Of a stretch of 64,000 bases of DNA, positions 45,027 through 53,591 are shown piece after piece (the first letter of the stretch is position 1; each line of letters begins with the position of its first letter). The translations under genes and the position numbers were made by a program. Location: positions 62,001 through 126,000 of the forward strand of contig NZ_CABHWW010000008.1 in assembly GCF_902170305.1 (NCBI RefSeq), in the 5' to 3' direction. The stretch comes from Yersinia alsatica (GTDB lineage: Bacteria; Pseudomonadota; Gammaproteobacteria; Enterobacterales; Enterobacteriaceae). Below the pieces are notes generated by a model. That model was not told the origin of the DNA. It saw only the letters and a list, made by a program, of their open reading frames with translations, and did no database searches.

Positions 45027-45118
45027 CTCAGAAAGAGAAGTTCTATTTCAAAGGAGATTAATCAGCGATATGAATAATACGGTTTCTGAAAAGAAAGTTT
45101 AGAAATACTCAGAAATAA

Positions 45119-45141
45119 AAAACCACCTCCAGAGGTGGTTT
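45119..45141 (+). terminator. arsRBC terminator
   Basis: AAACCACC / GGTGGTTT stem with a small loop, preceded by A-rich sequence and followed by a short TTTAAAG, about 95 bp after arsC. Confidence 0.55.
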
Positions 45142-45151
45142 AAAGCTGACA

Positions 45152-45181
45152 ATAAAATCCACGCGCTTGTGTGGATTTTTG
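45152..45181. repeat. Right copy of the ychF-terminator repeat
   Basis: The same hairpin as 41613-41641 with one base change (GTGTGG for GCGTGG). It marks the right boundary of the vat-ars segment and remains a plausible terminator. Confidence 0.8.
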
Positions 45182-45281
45182 TTTCCTACGACGTCTCTAT
45201 CAAAGTGGATAACAATATCATTCACTACTGAATCATGATAAATAGAAAGAAAATTGAGCTACTCACAACTACGAGGCATGA

Positions 45282-46172
45282 ATGCTCGATCGCTTAACCA
45301 GTATGGAAGTGTTTGTGCGCGCCGCAGATCTGGGCTCTTTCGCCGCGGCAGCTACAGCATTGGGGCTTTCGCCGCAAATGGTGGCCCGCCATATAGAGGC
45401 ACTTGAACAGCGATTGGGCGTGCGGTTACTTAACCGTACCACCCGCCGTCAGAGTTTGACTGACGCAGGTAGTCAATTTTTGCAAAGCTGCCGAAGGATA
45501 TTAGCAGAGACGGCTGCGGCCGAATCATTGGCCGATGAAATGCAATCCATTCCTCAAGGTAAGCTGCGGATCAGCGCACCGCTGATTTTTGGCACCTACA
45601 GCTTGACGCCTTTTCTCAGTGGTTTTTTACAGCAATTTCCTGATCTCGAGGTTGACCTCACACTGAGTGACCGCTACCTGGATTTGATTGAAGAAGGATA
45701 TGATGCTGCGTTCCGCATTGGGCCGCTAGATAGTCTGAGTCTGGTTGCCCGCCCGCTTGCGCCCTATCGCTTGCTGGTTGCCGCCTCCCCTAGCTACCTT
45801 GAGCACAGTGGCAAGCCTAACATCCCAGAAGAGCTTACGCAGCACAGTTGTATTAGCTACATTTGGTGGTCACGTAACAGCAATGCTGCCTGGACTTTTA
45901 CCCATGATAAAAAGGTACACACGGTTGAAATAGCCAGTCGTCTGCGGATTAATGATGCCAGCGCACTGTTGATCGCGGCGCTAACAGACCAAGGTATTAT
46001 CATGGCTCCCGAGGCTTTGCTGCGCGAGAGCCTGGAAAATGGCCGCCTGGTACGGATTTTGCCCGACTATGCGCCCCCTTCCAGAGAATTGCACTTAATC
46101 TATTCGGCTGATCGCCAGCGCACGGCCAAGCTGCGCTGTTTTATCCAGCAGGCTGTTGACGCCTTTTCTTAA
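45282..46172 (+). CDS. LysR-family transcriptional regulator
   Basis: 296 aa. N-terminal winged HTH (residues 1-60: MEVFVRAADLGSFAAAATAL, SPQMVARHIEALEQRLGVRL, NRTTRRQSLTDAG), then a periplasmic-binding-protein-like effector domain from about 90. It belongs to the large clade typified by DsdC/AaeR-like quinone or stress regulators (RISAPLIFGTYSLTPF). The target is unknown; the only close gene, a YciI-like protein, is convergent rather than divergent. Confidence 0.85.
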   Translation: MLDRLTSMEVFVRAADLGSFAAAATALGLSPQMVARHIEALEQRLGVRLLNRTTRRQSLTDAGSQFLQSCRRILAETAAAESLADEMQSIPQGKLRISAPLIFGTYSLTPFLSGFLQQFPDLEVDLTLSDRYLDLIEEGYDAAFRIGPLDSLSLVARPLAPYRLLVAASPSYLEHSGKPNIPEELTQHSCISYIWWSRNSNAAWTFTHDKKVHTVEIASRLRINDASALLIAALTDQGIIMAPEALLRESLENGRLVRILPDYAPPSRELHLIYSADRQRTAKLRCFIQQAVDAFS

Positions 46173-46283
46173 CTCACGTGGCATCAGTCAATTGCAGCCA
46201 ACCCTCTCAACGCCAACATCCGTCAAGAGGCTCTCCATCAGAATCAGAGTGACTTTTATTTATCAGCACAACAGATTTAGCAC

Positions 46284-46613
46284 CTATTCAAAACGTGCCT
46301 GCAATTCAACGGGTATATTCTTACTGGAAATATCCGACAGCATGCCAAATAGCGGGTCCCACTGTTGAATATCCAAAGTAACAATTAACTGCTCCCTGGC
46401 AAACGGATCGGCATCGACCATTGCCCTGACCTCTTCACTATTTTCTGCCCGAAAGATAATAAAACCTGCGCGTAGCGGCGTTCCTTTCAATGGACCAGAG
46501 GCCAAAACTCTCCCTTGTGAAATTAAATCCTTCAGGTACACCACATGCTCAAACACAAACTTATTCCACTCAGGGCCATCTGGGTGTTCCATTTTTACGA
46601 TGTAAGTATTCAT
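46284..46613 (-). CDS. YciI-like protein
   Basis: 109 aa, YciI/YCII dimeric alpha-beta barrel family. The conserved His (EHVVYLKDL), GRVLASGPLKG and the DPFARE motif with the putative active-site Asp are present. Members are small enzymes or accessory domains of unknown substrate. Convergent with the LysR gene, 111 bp apart. Confidence 0.8.
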   Translation of the reverse strand: MNTYIVKMEHPDGPEWNKFVFEHVVYLKDLISQGRVLASGPLKGTPLRAGFIIFRAENSEEVRAMVDADPFAREQLIVTLDIQQWDPLFGMLSDISSKNIPVELQARFE

Positions 46614-47429
46614 ACTGTTTTACTCGTTGATGTTACGGATTGAATTCAGTGTAGTGGAACATCATGGTGCTTAAAATGGGCTGCGAGTAGATTGAGTAAC
46701 AACTGACAGTTGTTAATGTCAGATGAGATTATTGGCCGCTATCAGAAAAATAGAAACCTTATTTCACTAACATGTATGCCAAAAGTTGGAGGATAATAAT
46801 GCTTAGTTTTACATTAATATATTTGGCATATAATATCTTTAGCTCAAATCAAGATTCCTTTGCTAGAAAGCAATGAATATTTTATATCCAATAATATACT
46901 CCACACTATTCAACTCACCTTATTTTAACCATGCCAGATAGCTATTTTGGTTGACTATGGTTAGCTTGAACACGCTCATTTAGCGTTATAAAACACTGCT
47001 CAGTTCTATTGCTAACCAGTTGATTCTATATTAATTGCATTAATCTACCGTATGAAGTCAACTTATCCATTGTGCGTATAGATAATCGATCTAATGACTA
47101 ATTTTCAATACATCAATGTAAAGCTATTGTTACAGAGCCTTATTATTTCTTACTTAACGTCTCATTTGGCCTAGTTGCGTAATTTAGACCTCTTTGCTAA
47201 CATTTGAGATAATTATGTATTTATATGTTATGAAATGATATATACAAATAGAAATAATAAAAAAACAAATTAATTAGCATACTTACTACAAACAATAAGT
47301 TTATTCCTCAGTCGTCGATTTAATTATAAATCTACATATTGCATCGTAATTAAATGAATAAATATCGGGAATTAGCATTTATAAACAGAGAAAAATAGGA
47401 TAGTTAACTCACCTGCGAGGTCATAAAGA
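46614..47429. other. 816-bp AT-rich intergenic region
   Basis: No convincing ORF or RNA gene on either strand. Base composition is clearly more AT-rich than the neighbours, especially 46780-47400. The only structured feature seen is the 19-bp palindrome at 46697-46715. It may be decayed horizontally acquired DNA. Confidence 0.6.
46697..46715. promoter_or_regulatory. Perfect 19-bp palindrome, candidate operator
   Basis: TAACAACTG-A-CAGTTGTTA, two perfect 9-bp arms around one base, 84 bp upstream of the YciI-like gene. The near-absent loop favours a dimeric protein-binding site over an RNA hairpin. Regulator unknown; the adjacent LysR protein is one candidate, though LysR sites are usually longer-spaced. 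Confidence 0.5.
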
Positions 47430-48311
47430 ATGGAAGTTCTATCTCTTATCGATGAAATTAAAAAAGAATATATCAATAACCGAATGGTATTTATTCCAGG
47501 CGATACAGTACAAGATATTTTGCTGGCGCTAGGTGCCAATCCTGACGATCTGCTAAAACTGAAAAATGTTAGCGAACATTTACTCAGTGATCCTACTCTG
47601 CCATTTCGCAAGACTAAAACTGGTCGGTTCTGTTTTGACTTTGAGAATACCAAGATTGAACGTATAGAATTTCAACCTTTTGTTCTCTCCGTAGAAGAAG
47701 GTTTTGTTCGCCATGACTCAGGTAAAAACCGTAATTTTCGCGGTATTGGTGATGATTTACAGCTTAATACGGCATTCCAGGCACTCCTGAAGCTCAACGC
47801 TTATCTGATTCATGAGGTTGCTGTTGCACCCCGCGCCAAGCTAAACCAAGGTAGCAATAAATCTCTTTGTACTGCGTTTAATATCAGAACAGTGACAACT
47901 CCAACTATGTTGGGGGAGCCCACTCTGGAGGGGGTTCATAGTGATGGTGTCGACCACACCATGACAACCTTCATTGGCAGTAATAATATGACCAGTGACA
48001 GCGCCAAGACATTTGTTCATGATATAAAACAGAAGAATGGATTAAAACATGCCGAGATAGACAAAAGTCTTGTGCGGCAAGAGGCGCAACATAAACTATT
48101 TCTCGATACTTTATTATTCGCCGATCACGAAGTAAAACACAACTTAACCCCCGTTTTTGCGCAAGATAAAACCAAGGAATCAACACGAGATATGTTAATT
48201 TTTCTCACCAGAAAACCGGTTGATAATGGGCATGTCGCATTTAAATATGACTCCTTTATCCCGCATGTAGAAATGCCACTAACAATAGACATGATAGCGC
48301 GGACGAGCTAA
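47430..48311 (+). CDS. 2-oxoglutarate/Fe(II)-dependent oxygenase (2OG-Fe_Oxy_2-like)
   Basis: 293 aa resembling the PF10014 family that includes amino-acid hydroxylases such as isoleucine 4-hydroxylase. The iron triad is HSD (H170, D172) and a distal His237 in VKHNLTPV; a 2OG-binding Arg253 is in STRDMLIFLT. The fold-typical GEPTLEGVHSDGVD is present. A 90-residue N-terminal region precedes the core. No peptide synthetase or partner is adjacent, so the substrate (a free amino acid is the best guess) is unknown. Surrounded by AT-rich DNA on its left. Confidence 0.7.
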   Translation: MEVLSLIDEIKKEYINNRMVFIPGDTVQDILLALGANPDDLLKLKNVSEHLLSDPTLPFRKTKTGRFCFDFENTKIERIEFQPFVLSVEEGFVRHDSGKNRNFRGIGDDLQLNTAFQALLKLNAYLIHEVAVAPRAKLNQGSNKSLCTAFNIRTVTTPTMLGEPTLEGVHSDGVDHTMTTFIGSNNMTSDSAKTFVHDIKQKNGLKHAEIDKSLVRQEAQHKLFLDTLLFADHEVKHNLTPVFAQDKTKESTRDMLIFLTRKPVDNGHVAFKYDSFIPHVEMPLTIDMIARTS

Positions 48312-48445
48312 GTAGCGCCGAAATTAAAACGAGTTACTGCCATATTTTTATTAGTAACCCGTTGATGCAGACTGGCAATACGTCTCTTATAATGCTGCCA
48401 AAATATGAGTGAATATTAATGAGCGGGTTCGTCCCGCAGCAATTT

Positions 48446-50056
48446 TTACAGCAACAGCTCACGCAACAAGAATTTTTTAATTTTGCCCGAAGCGGTGCGC
48501 GGTAAATGGTCCACCAACTCTAACCGTTCGGGATATTTATACTTAGCCACTCGTCTGCTGCGGAAGAAATCAACCATTGCGGCGAAGGTTAAGGGCACGC
48601 TAGGGTCACGGAGTACCACATAAGCACAGGCTCTTTCACCGAGTCTGTCATCCGGCATCGCCACCACCCCCACATCCTGAACCAAAGGGTGCAATAGCAA
48701 GATTTCTTCTACCTCGCGACTGCTAATATTCTCACCGCCGCGAACAATAATATCTTTCTTCCGCCCGGTTATTTTGATGTAGCCCTCTTCATCCATTCGA
48801 CAAAGGTCGCCACTGTAATACCAACCTTCCTCATCTAATGCTTGAGCAGTAAGTTCCGGTTCCCCCAGATAGCCGACAAAGACATTAGGGCCACGAGAAG
48901 CTTCTTCGCCTTCTTCACCATAAGCAATGGTTTTGCGCGCTTTATCGACAACTTTTATTTCGACGCCAGACACCGCGGTGCCATCGGTATTAATCACCCG
49001 CGCTAGCGGATCATCAAGTTTAACCACTGCATGAGGTGAGCTTTCTGTAGCACCGTAAACACTCAGTAATTTTATTCCGGCCTGTAAACAGTCACGGGTA
49101 ATCTGTTTTGGGATGGTCGTGCCGCCACACAAAAAGAAGCGCAATGAAGAGATATCGTAAGGTTGTTGCTGCACAGTACACAGCAGGTCGTAAACAAAGG
49201 GCGTCGCCCCCATCACGCAGGTGCATTTTTCCCGCACTAACAAAATCAGACAGTCGATCGGATTAAAAATATCCAATAGCACGCTGCGAGCACCAATGAT
49301 AAAAGGCGCAGTCACACCATGCAGAAATCCGGTCGCATGCCCCAGCGGCGCAGGCATCAAGATGGTATCCATCCAACTCAAATTCAGTGTTGCACAATAA
49401 GCGCGCTCGCTCGCCAGCACATTATTATGTGTGAGCATCACACCTTTAGGGACACCCTCGGTGCCGGAAGTAAACAGCACCACAGCCAATTCGTCGCCAT
49501 GAACCTTCACCGGATTTTCCAATGGGGAATAATCGCGCAGCAATTGGCTGAGTGATGGTAATGACGTTGCCGGGGCCAGTTTATCCACCGCCACCACTTG
49601 CTGTAGATAGGAAAGCTGGGAACGTAGCGGTGCAATCATCGCCACTGGATCAGTATTTTTAAACAAGGTTGGAACGAATAAAACCCGAGCCTGGCTCTTA
49701 TTGAGCGTCCAGATAAGTTCGGTTTCGCGATATGCGGGCAGCAGAGGAACCGAAACGGCACCGACTTTGAGGCAAGCCAGATAGATCAGGGTGAATTCAC
49801 TCCAACCCGGAAGCTGAAAGGCGACTCTATCACCGGGTTGAATACCGCAGTCCAGCAAATAAGTGGCAAGGCAGGCAGCAGCCCGATCCAATGCGGCATA
49901 AGTATATGACGCCCCTTGATTATCAAGGACAGCTATCTTTTCCGGGGCAACTTTAACGGAATGATGCCAATAATCAGCCAGTGAAGCATCGCCCCAGTAA
50001 CCCTGCCGCCGATACTCTTCCCTGCGTGCATCATTAAGTTTAATGGTGACAGTCAT
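48446..50056 (-). CDS. fadK: Short-chain acyl-CoA synthetase FadK (YdiD)
   Basis: ANL-superfamily adenylating enzyme forming acyl-CoA from a carboxylic acid, ATP and CoA. 536 aa (E. coli 548). P-loop LFTSGTEGVPKGVMLTH; A5 motif SVYGATESSPHA; A7 YYSGDLCRMDEEGYIKITGRKKDI; catalytic Lys near the C-terminus in TASGKIKKF. E. coli FadK serves anaerobic fatty-acid use. Here it ends the ydiQRST-fadK leftward group, 115 bp after ydiT. The actual acid could be hydroaromatic given the cluster. Confidence 0.92.
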   Translation of the reverse strand: MTVTIKLNDARREEYRRQGYWGDASLADYWHHSVKVAPEKIAVLDNQGASYTYAALDRAAACLATYLLDCGIQPGDRVAFQLPGWSEFTLIYLACLKVGAVSVPLLPAYRETELIWTLNKSQARVLFVPTLFKNTDPVAMIAPLRSQLSYLQQVVAVDKLAPATSLPSLSQLLRDYSPLENPVKVHGDELAVVLFTSGTEGVPKGVMLTHNNVLASERAYCATLNLSWMDTILMPAPLGHATGFLHGVTAPFIIGARSVLLDIFNPIDCLILLVREKCTCVMGATPFVYDLLCTVQQQPYDISSLRFFLCGGTTIPKQITRDCLQAGIKLLSVYGATESSPHAVVKLDDPLARVINTDGTAVSGVEIKVVDKARKTIAYGEEGEEASRGPNVFVGYLGEPELTAQALDEEGWYYSGDLCRMDEEGYIKITGRKKDIIVRGGENISSREVEEILLLHPLVQDVGVVAMPDDRLGERACAYVVLRDPSVPLTFAAMVDFFRSRRVAKYKYPERLELVDHLPRTASGKIKKFLLRELLL

Positions 50057-50171
50057 TCTTTTATCTCACTTATTAACAGCAACTGCGCGGTGTAGTTGTC
50101 TATCTAATCGTTCTTGTGATGCAGGAAGATGGCCTACGAATAGGCCGGATATGAGAACAATCAATGCGGGG

Positions 50172-50465
50172 TTAGCCGAAACGGAATTCAACACCAAAAG
50201 TACCCTGCGGATATTCCCATTTTTCCAAAATTGTATCGCCACAGAGCACTCGGCAAGTGCCGCATTCCAGACATCCGGCATAATCAAAATGAATATTGCC
50301 ATCGCTATCTTGCTTGTAGAGCCCCGCAGGACAGGCATTAATCAGCTTGCGGAAGTGTTCTCGGTCAGGGTTATCAACCAGTACAATGTGCGGATTACTT
50401 TCATCCACGCGAAATTTATTAATGCCCAGTTTTACATCTACATTGACGGTATTTTTACTGTTCAT
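50172..50465 (-). CDS. ydiT: Ferredoxin-like protein YdiT (FixX family)
   Basis: 97-aa FixX-type ferredoxin (E. coli YdiT 97 aa). The Cys cluster CLECGTCRVLC (C65, C68, C71, C75) binds an iron-sulfur centre; ACPAGLY supplies Cys45. Works with YdiS as an electron-transfer module between ETF (YdiQR) and quinone. Overlaps ydiS by 4 nt. Confidence 0.93.
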   Translation of the reverse strand: MNSKNTVNVDVKLGINKFRVDESNPHIVLVDNPDREHFRKLINACPAGLYKQDSDGNIHFDYAGCLECGTCRVLCGDTILEKWEYPQGTFGVEFRFG

Positions 50466-51751
50466 AGTGCCGTTGCCCCCTTGATTCCGTCCTTCAGCAG
50501 ATTAATCAGCCCGACCTTTTTGGCGTGGTTAAATATCTTCGAACGTATAGGTTTGCTTGGGCTGCCATCAATAATGAACATATCAGCCATGATGTCGGCG
50601 ACCATGCGAGGGTATTGCGTAAACATCCGCGGGTTTTCCATCATGGCCGGCATCTTGCGAAAATGGTGCATATCCTGCATCACAAAGCTCTGTTCCAGTT
50701 TTTTCTTGTAACCCATCAGCCCATTAGCAGAGAAATCCTGCTGCTTTTTCGCTTCAATGGCAGTCAGCGCGGCAGCTTCTGCCGATGCAATCGCCAAATC
50801 CATACCGCGAATGGTATAGCCTAAATTTAAACAGAGCCCCGCAGCATCACCGACAATCATCACACCATCATTCACCAGCGGCGGTATCATCGCTAACCCG
50901 CCCTCAGGCACCACATGGGCTGAATATTCCAGCAATGTGCCACCTTGAATCAGCGGACGAATGGCAGGATGCTGCTTAAAGTCTTCCAACATTTGTGGCA
51001 CGCTTTTGCTGGCGTGCTCAATGTCAGCCAGCCCGCAAACCAATCCCAGCGAGATGGAATCGCGGTTGGTATACAGGAATCCGCCCCCCATCAAACCATT
51101 AGAAGGAGACCCGGCAAACAACCAAGCGGCCCCCTCGCCAGCAGAGAGATTGAAGCGCTCTTCTATTTGGGATGGCGACAGCGCAATCACCTCTTTGACC
51201 CCTACGGCATAATGATGAGGCGACGGCGGCGGCACCATTCCAATCGAGCGTCCCAGCAGCGAATTAACGCCATCAGCCAAAATGACAATATTCGCTTCCA
51301 ACGAATCGTCGCCAGCCTGTACACCAGTGACCCGGTTACCATCACGGAGTAAAGCATCGACTCTGACGCCGGGAATAAATTGCACCCCAGCTTCTTCAGC
51401 CTTTTCCATTAACCAAGGATCGAACCGATTGCGCAGCACGGTGTAAGAGGCTTTAAGCGGAATATCCGGCTGTTCACTATGGAAATCCAAGGTGACGGCG
51501 CTTTCATCAGTGAGAAATGAAATCTTTTCTTTAGTGACTTTACGCTCGACCGGAGCCTCTTGTGCAAAGCCCGGCATAATCTTCTCCAGACTGTGTGCGT
51601 AGAGACGCCCTCCGGTCATGTTTTTACTTCCGGCGGTATTCCCGCGCTCAATGACCAGGACATCCAGCCCCGCTTTCGCCATGACATAGCCCGCAATACA
51701 ACCCGCGACCCCAGCGCCGACGACGATGGCATCGAACTTTTCTTCCGACAT
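50462..51751 (-). CDS. ydiS: FAD-dependent oxidoreductase YdiS (FixC/ETF-QO-like)
   Basis: Flavoprotein related to FixC and ETF:quinone oxidoreductase. 429 aa from ATG 51751 (MSEEKFDAIVVGAGVAG), preceded by GGGAG and the same length as E. coli; an extension to 51814 is unconserved. FAD motif GAGVAGCIAGYVMAKAG at the N-terminus, plus GDAAGLCLNLG. Coupled to ydiT by a 4-nt overlap; a hairpin lies in the ydiR-ydiS spacer. Confidence 0.94.
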   Translation of the reverse strand: MSEEKFDAIVVGAGVAGCIAGYVMAKAGLDVLVIERGNTAGSKNMTGGRLYAHSLEKIMPGFAQEAPVERKVTKEKISFLTDESAVTLDFHSEQPDIPLKASYTVLRNRFDPWLMEKAEEAGVQFIPGVRVDALLRDGNRVTGVQAGDDSLEANIVILADGVNSLLGRSIGMVPPPSPHHYAVGVKEVIALSPSQIEERFNLSAGEGAAWLFAGSPSNGLMGGGFLYTNRDSISLGLVCGLADIEHASKSVPQMLEDFKQHPAIRPLIQGGTLLEYSAHVVPEGGLAMIPPLVNDGVMIVGDAAGLCLNLGYTIRGMDLAIASAEAAALTAIEAKKQQDFSANGLMGYKKKLEQSFVMQDMHHFRKMPAMMENPRMFTQYPRMVADIMADMFIIDGSPSKPIRSKIFNHAKKVGLINLLKDGIKGATAL

Positions 51752-51791
51752 TGCTTGACTCCCTACCCCGCCACGATTTCCGCTATCTTGC

Positions 51792-51812
51792 GCGGTGCCT
51801 GAGTGACACCGC
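51792..51812. other. Hairpin in ydiR-ydiS spacer
   Basis: GCGGTG / CACCGC stem with a 9-nt loop, 40 bp before ydiS and with no U-tract. Likely an mRNA processing or stability structure in the polycistronic transcript. Confidence 0.4.
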
Positions 51813-51850
51813 AAAATAAGGGAGCAAACAGTGGCAAAGTACTCAGGTGG

Positions 51851-52804
51851 TTAACGGGATAATTGCTCAATAAGGGCGGGGACTACTTTGTAAATGTCCC
51901 CCACCAGGCCATAGTCGGCATATTTGAAAATAGGTGCGTTTTTATCTTTATTGATAGCAACAATCGTTTTCGCGCCATTGCCCCCGACCATGTGCTGAAT
52001 CTGCCCGGAAATGCCCAACGTTAAGTAGAGATCGGATTTCAGCAACACACCGGAGACCCCGATATAGCGTTCACGCTCCATCCAGTGTTCACCTTCAGCT
52101 ATCGGACGCGAGCATCCTACTTCTGCACCTATCACCGTCGCCAATTCCTGCACCATTCTAAGGTCAGCCTGTGAAACCAAACCACGGCCAATCCCCACCA
52201 CCCGCTTAGCTTTACTTAGATCGACGCTGCTCAATGACTTGCTACGGCGCTCCTTACACAGGATTTCCTGACGCGGAGTAACATAATTTGCCTGATAAAC
52301 AGCGCAGTCATGAGAAGGGTTTTCCGCAATGGGTTCGACCGCCCCCGGCGCTAGCGTGACAATGGCTATCGGCGTAATAATTTTCTCTCTACCAAAGGCC
52401 AACCCACCATACATGCGGTGTTCAGCGCAGGTACCTTCATCACTGACTGACAATGAAGTGACATCATTAACCACCGCCGCGTCGAGTAAAACCCCCAATC
52501 TGGCTGCCAGTGCTTTACCACGTTTGGTTGCTGACATCAGGATCAAGGTGACGGGCGAGTGTTGAGCTGCGGGTTTTTCTATCAGAGAAACCAAGGTTTC
52601 AGCATAATTTTCTACCCGCTGTAGCGCAGATTGTTCTGCCAAAACATAGAGGACGTCTGCACCTAGCGGCTTAATCGCCGGAACGGCTTCAGCGCCCTGA
52701 ACCAGAACGTTAACCTGCTCTCCCCACTGGCGCGCACCGGCTAATAACTCGGCGTAGCGATCAAGATTGTCGCTGAACACCCATACATTGGTTAATTTAC
52801 TCAT
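51851..52804 (-). CDS. ydiR: Electron transfer flavoprotein alpha subunit-like YdiR (FixB)
   Basis: ETF-alpha family, binds FAD. Start set at 52804 (MSKLTNVWVFSD, 317 aa), aligning with E. coli YdiR (312 aa). An ATG two codons upstream has the better-spaced CGGAG site, so either may be used. FAD domain: KRVVGIGRGLVSQ, AEVGCSRPIAEG and VGVLLKSDLYLTLGISGQIQH with AINKDKNAPIF. Pairs with YdiQ. Confidence 0.93.
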   Translation of the reverse strand: MSKLTNVWVFSDNLDRYAELLAGARQWGEQVNVLVQGAEAVPAIKPLGADVLYVLAEQSALQRVENYAETLVSLIEKPAAQHSPVTLILMSATKRGKALAARLGVLLDAAVVNDVTSLSVSDEGTCAEHRMYGGLAFGREKIITPIAIVTLAPGAVEPIAENPSHDCAVYQANYVTPRQEILCKERRSKSLSSVDLSKAKRVVGIGRGLVSQADLRMVQELATVIGAEVGCSRPIAEGEHWMERERYIGVSGVLLKSDLYLTLGISGQIQHMVGGNGAKTIVAINKDKNAPIFKYADYGLVGDIYKVVPALIEQLSR

Positions 52805-52826
52805 AATCATTTTTCTCCGTATCGGG

Positions 52827-53591
52827 TTAGTTCAGCACTTTTCTTAAGTGCTCTGCCAATTCAGCAATGGCTTCTGAAGAGTCATTTTCAATAATGATGT
52901 GTTTACGTTCGGCCTGCGGTGGCACTTGGATATTGACCAGTTCGGTATAGGGTTGAGTTGGCGTCCAATCAATATCGCTGGCTTTCCAGTGGGTTACCGG
53001 TTTTTTGCCCGCACCAAGAATGGCTTTCATGGAGGGAACTTTAGGGACGTTAATATCCGAAGTCACACAGAGCACCGCTGGCAAGGGTAATTCCAGCACT
53101 TCAACTTCCTCTTCCAAAGTACGTTCAATCAGAACCCGTCCATCTAGCAACTGAATATGACTGACGGCATTAACTGTAGGAAGTTCCAGCATTTCGCCGA
53201 CCAATAGCCCCACCTGCTGGGCATATAAATCACCAGAGCCTTCACCAAATAGCAGCAAATCAAAACCTATTTTATTAGCTGCGGTTGCCAAAGCCTGAGC
53301 AGTATCTTTAGGCAGCGCGAGCTCCAAAGCAGCATCCTGAAGCAAATACAATTCATGCGGGCCGCGCGATAAAACGTCTTTACGCACTTTAGTATTTTCT
53401 AAATATTTTCCTCCCACGCTGAGCGCCATTACCTGACCATCATCACCAGACAATTGCATTGCTGCTTCAATAGCATTCAAGTCGAATTGGCTTATTTTAG
53501 GATCAGCACGATCAAAACTGAGTTGGTGCTCAGCGGTCACTACAATGTCTTGCTCTTCAGGTACTAGCTTAAAACAGGTTATAATTTTCAT
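52827..53591 (-). CDS. ydiQ: Electron transfer flavoprotein beta subunit-like YdiQ (FixA)
   Basis: ETF-beta family. The start at 53591 (MKIITCFKLVPEEQD, 254 aa, same as E. coli) has AGGAAA upstream; an in-frame extension to 53690 is unconserved and hydrophobic by chance. First gene of the leftward ydiQ-ydiR-ydiS-ydiT-fadK operon. Divergent from ydiP across 548 bp, so likely a target of that AraC regulator. Confidence 0.94.
   Translation of the reverse strand: MKIITCFKLVPEEQDIVVTAEHQLSFDRADPKISQFDLNAIEAAMQLSGDDGQVMALSVGGKYLENTKVRKDVLSRGPHELYLLQDAALELALPKDTAQALATAANKIGFDLLLFGEGSGDLYAQQVGLLVGEMLELPTVNAVSHIQLLDGRVLIERTLEEEVEVLELPLPAVLCVTSDINVPKVPSMKAILGAGKKPVTHWKASDIDWTPTQPYTELVNIQVPPQAERKHIIIENDSSEAIAELAEHLRKVLN

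Larger units (their letters stand above)
41613..45181. mobile_element. Putative genomic insertion carrying vat and arsRBC
   Basis: About 3.54 kb between two direct 29-bp copies of the ychF terminator hairpin (28/29 identical). It contains only accessory genes (streptogramin A acetyltransferase, orphan ORF, arsenic resistance). No integrase or transposase remains inside, so the mechanism (recombination between repeats, IS-mediated, or gene-cassette-like insertion) is unknown. Classification as an insertion is inference from flanking duplication and gene content. Confidence 0.55.

Noticed and set aside
45070-45102. 10-residue ORF with an AAGGAG upstream after arsC
   Set aside because: Too short to assign and spacing of 13 nt is poor; may be the stub of a lost gene but nothing supports this.
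50043-50711. 222-codon + strand frame across fadK-ydiT-ydiS
   Set aside because: Crosses three real genes on the other strand; no homology visible.
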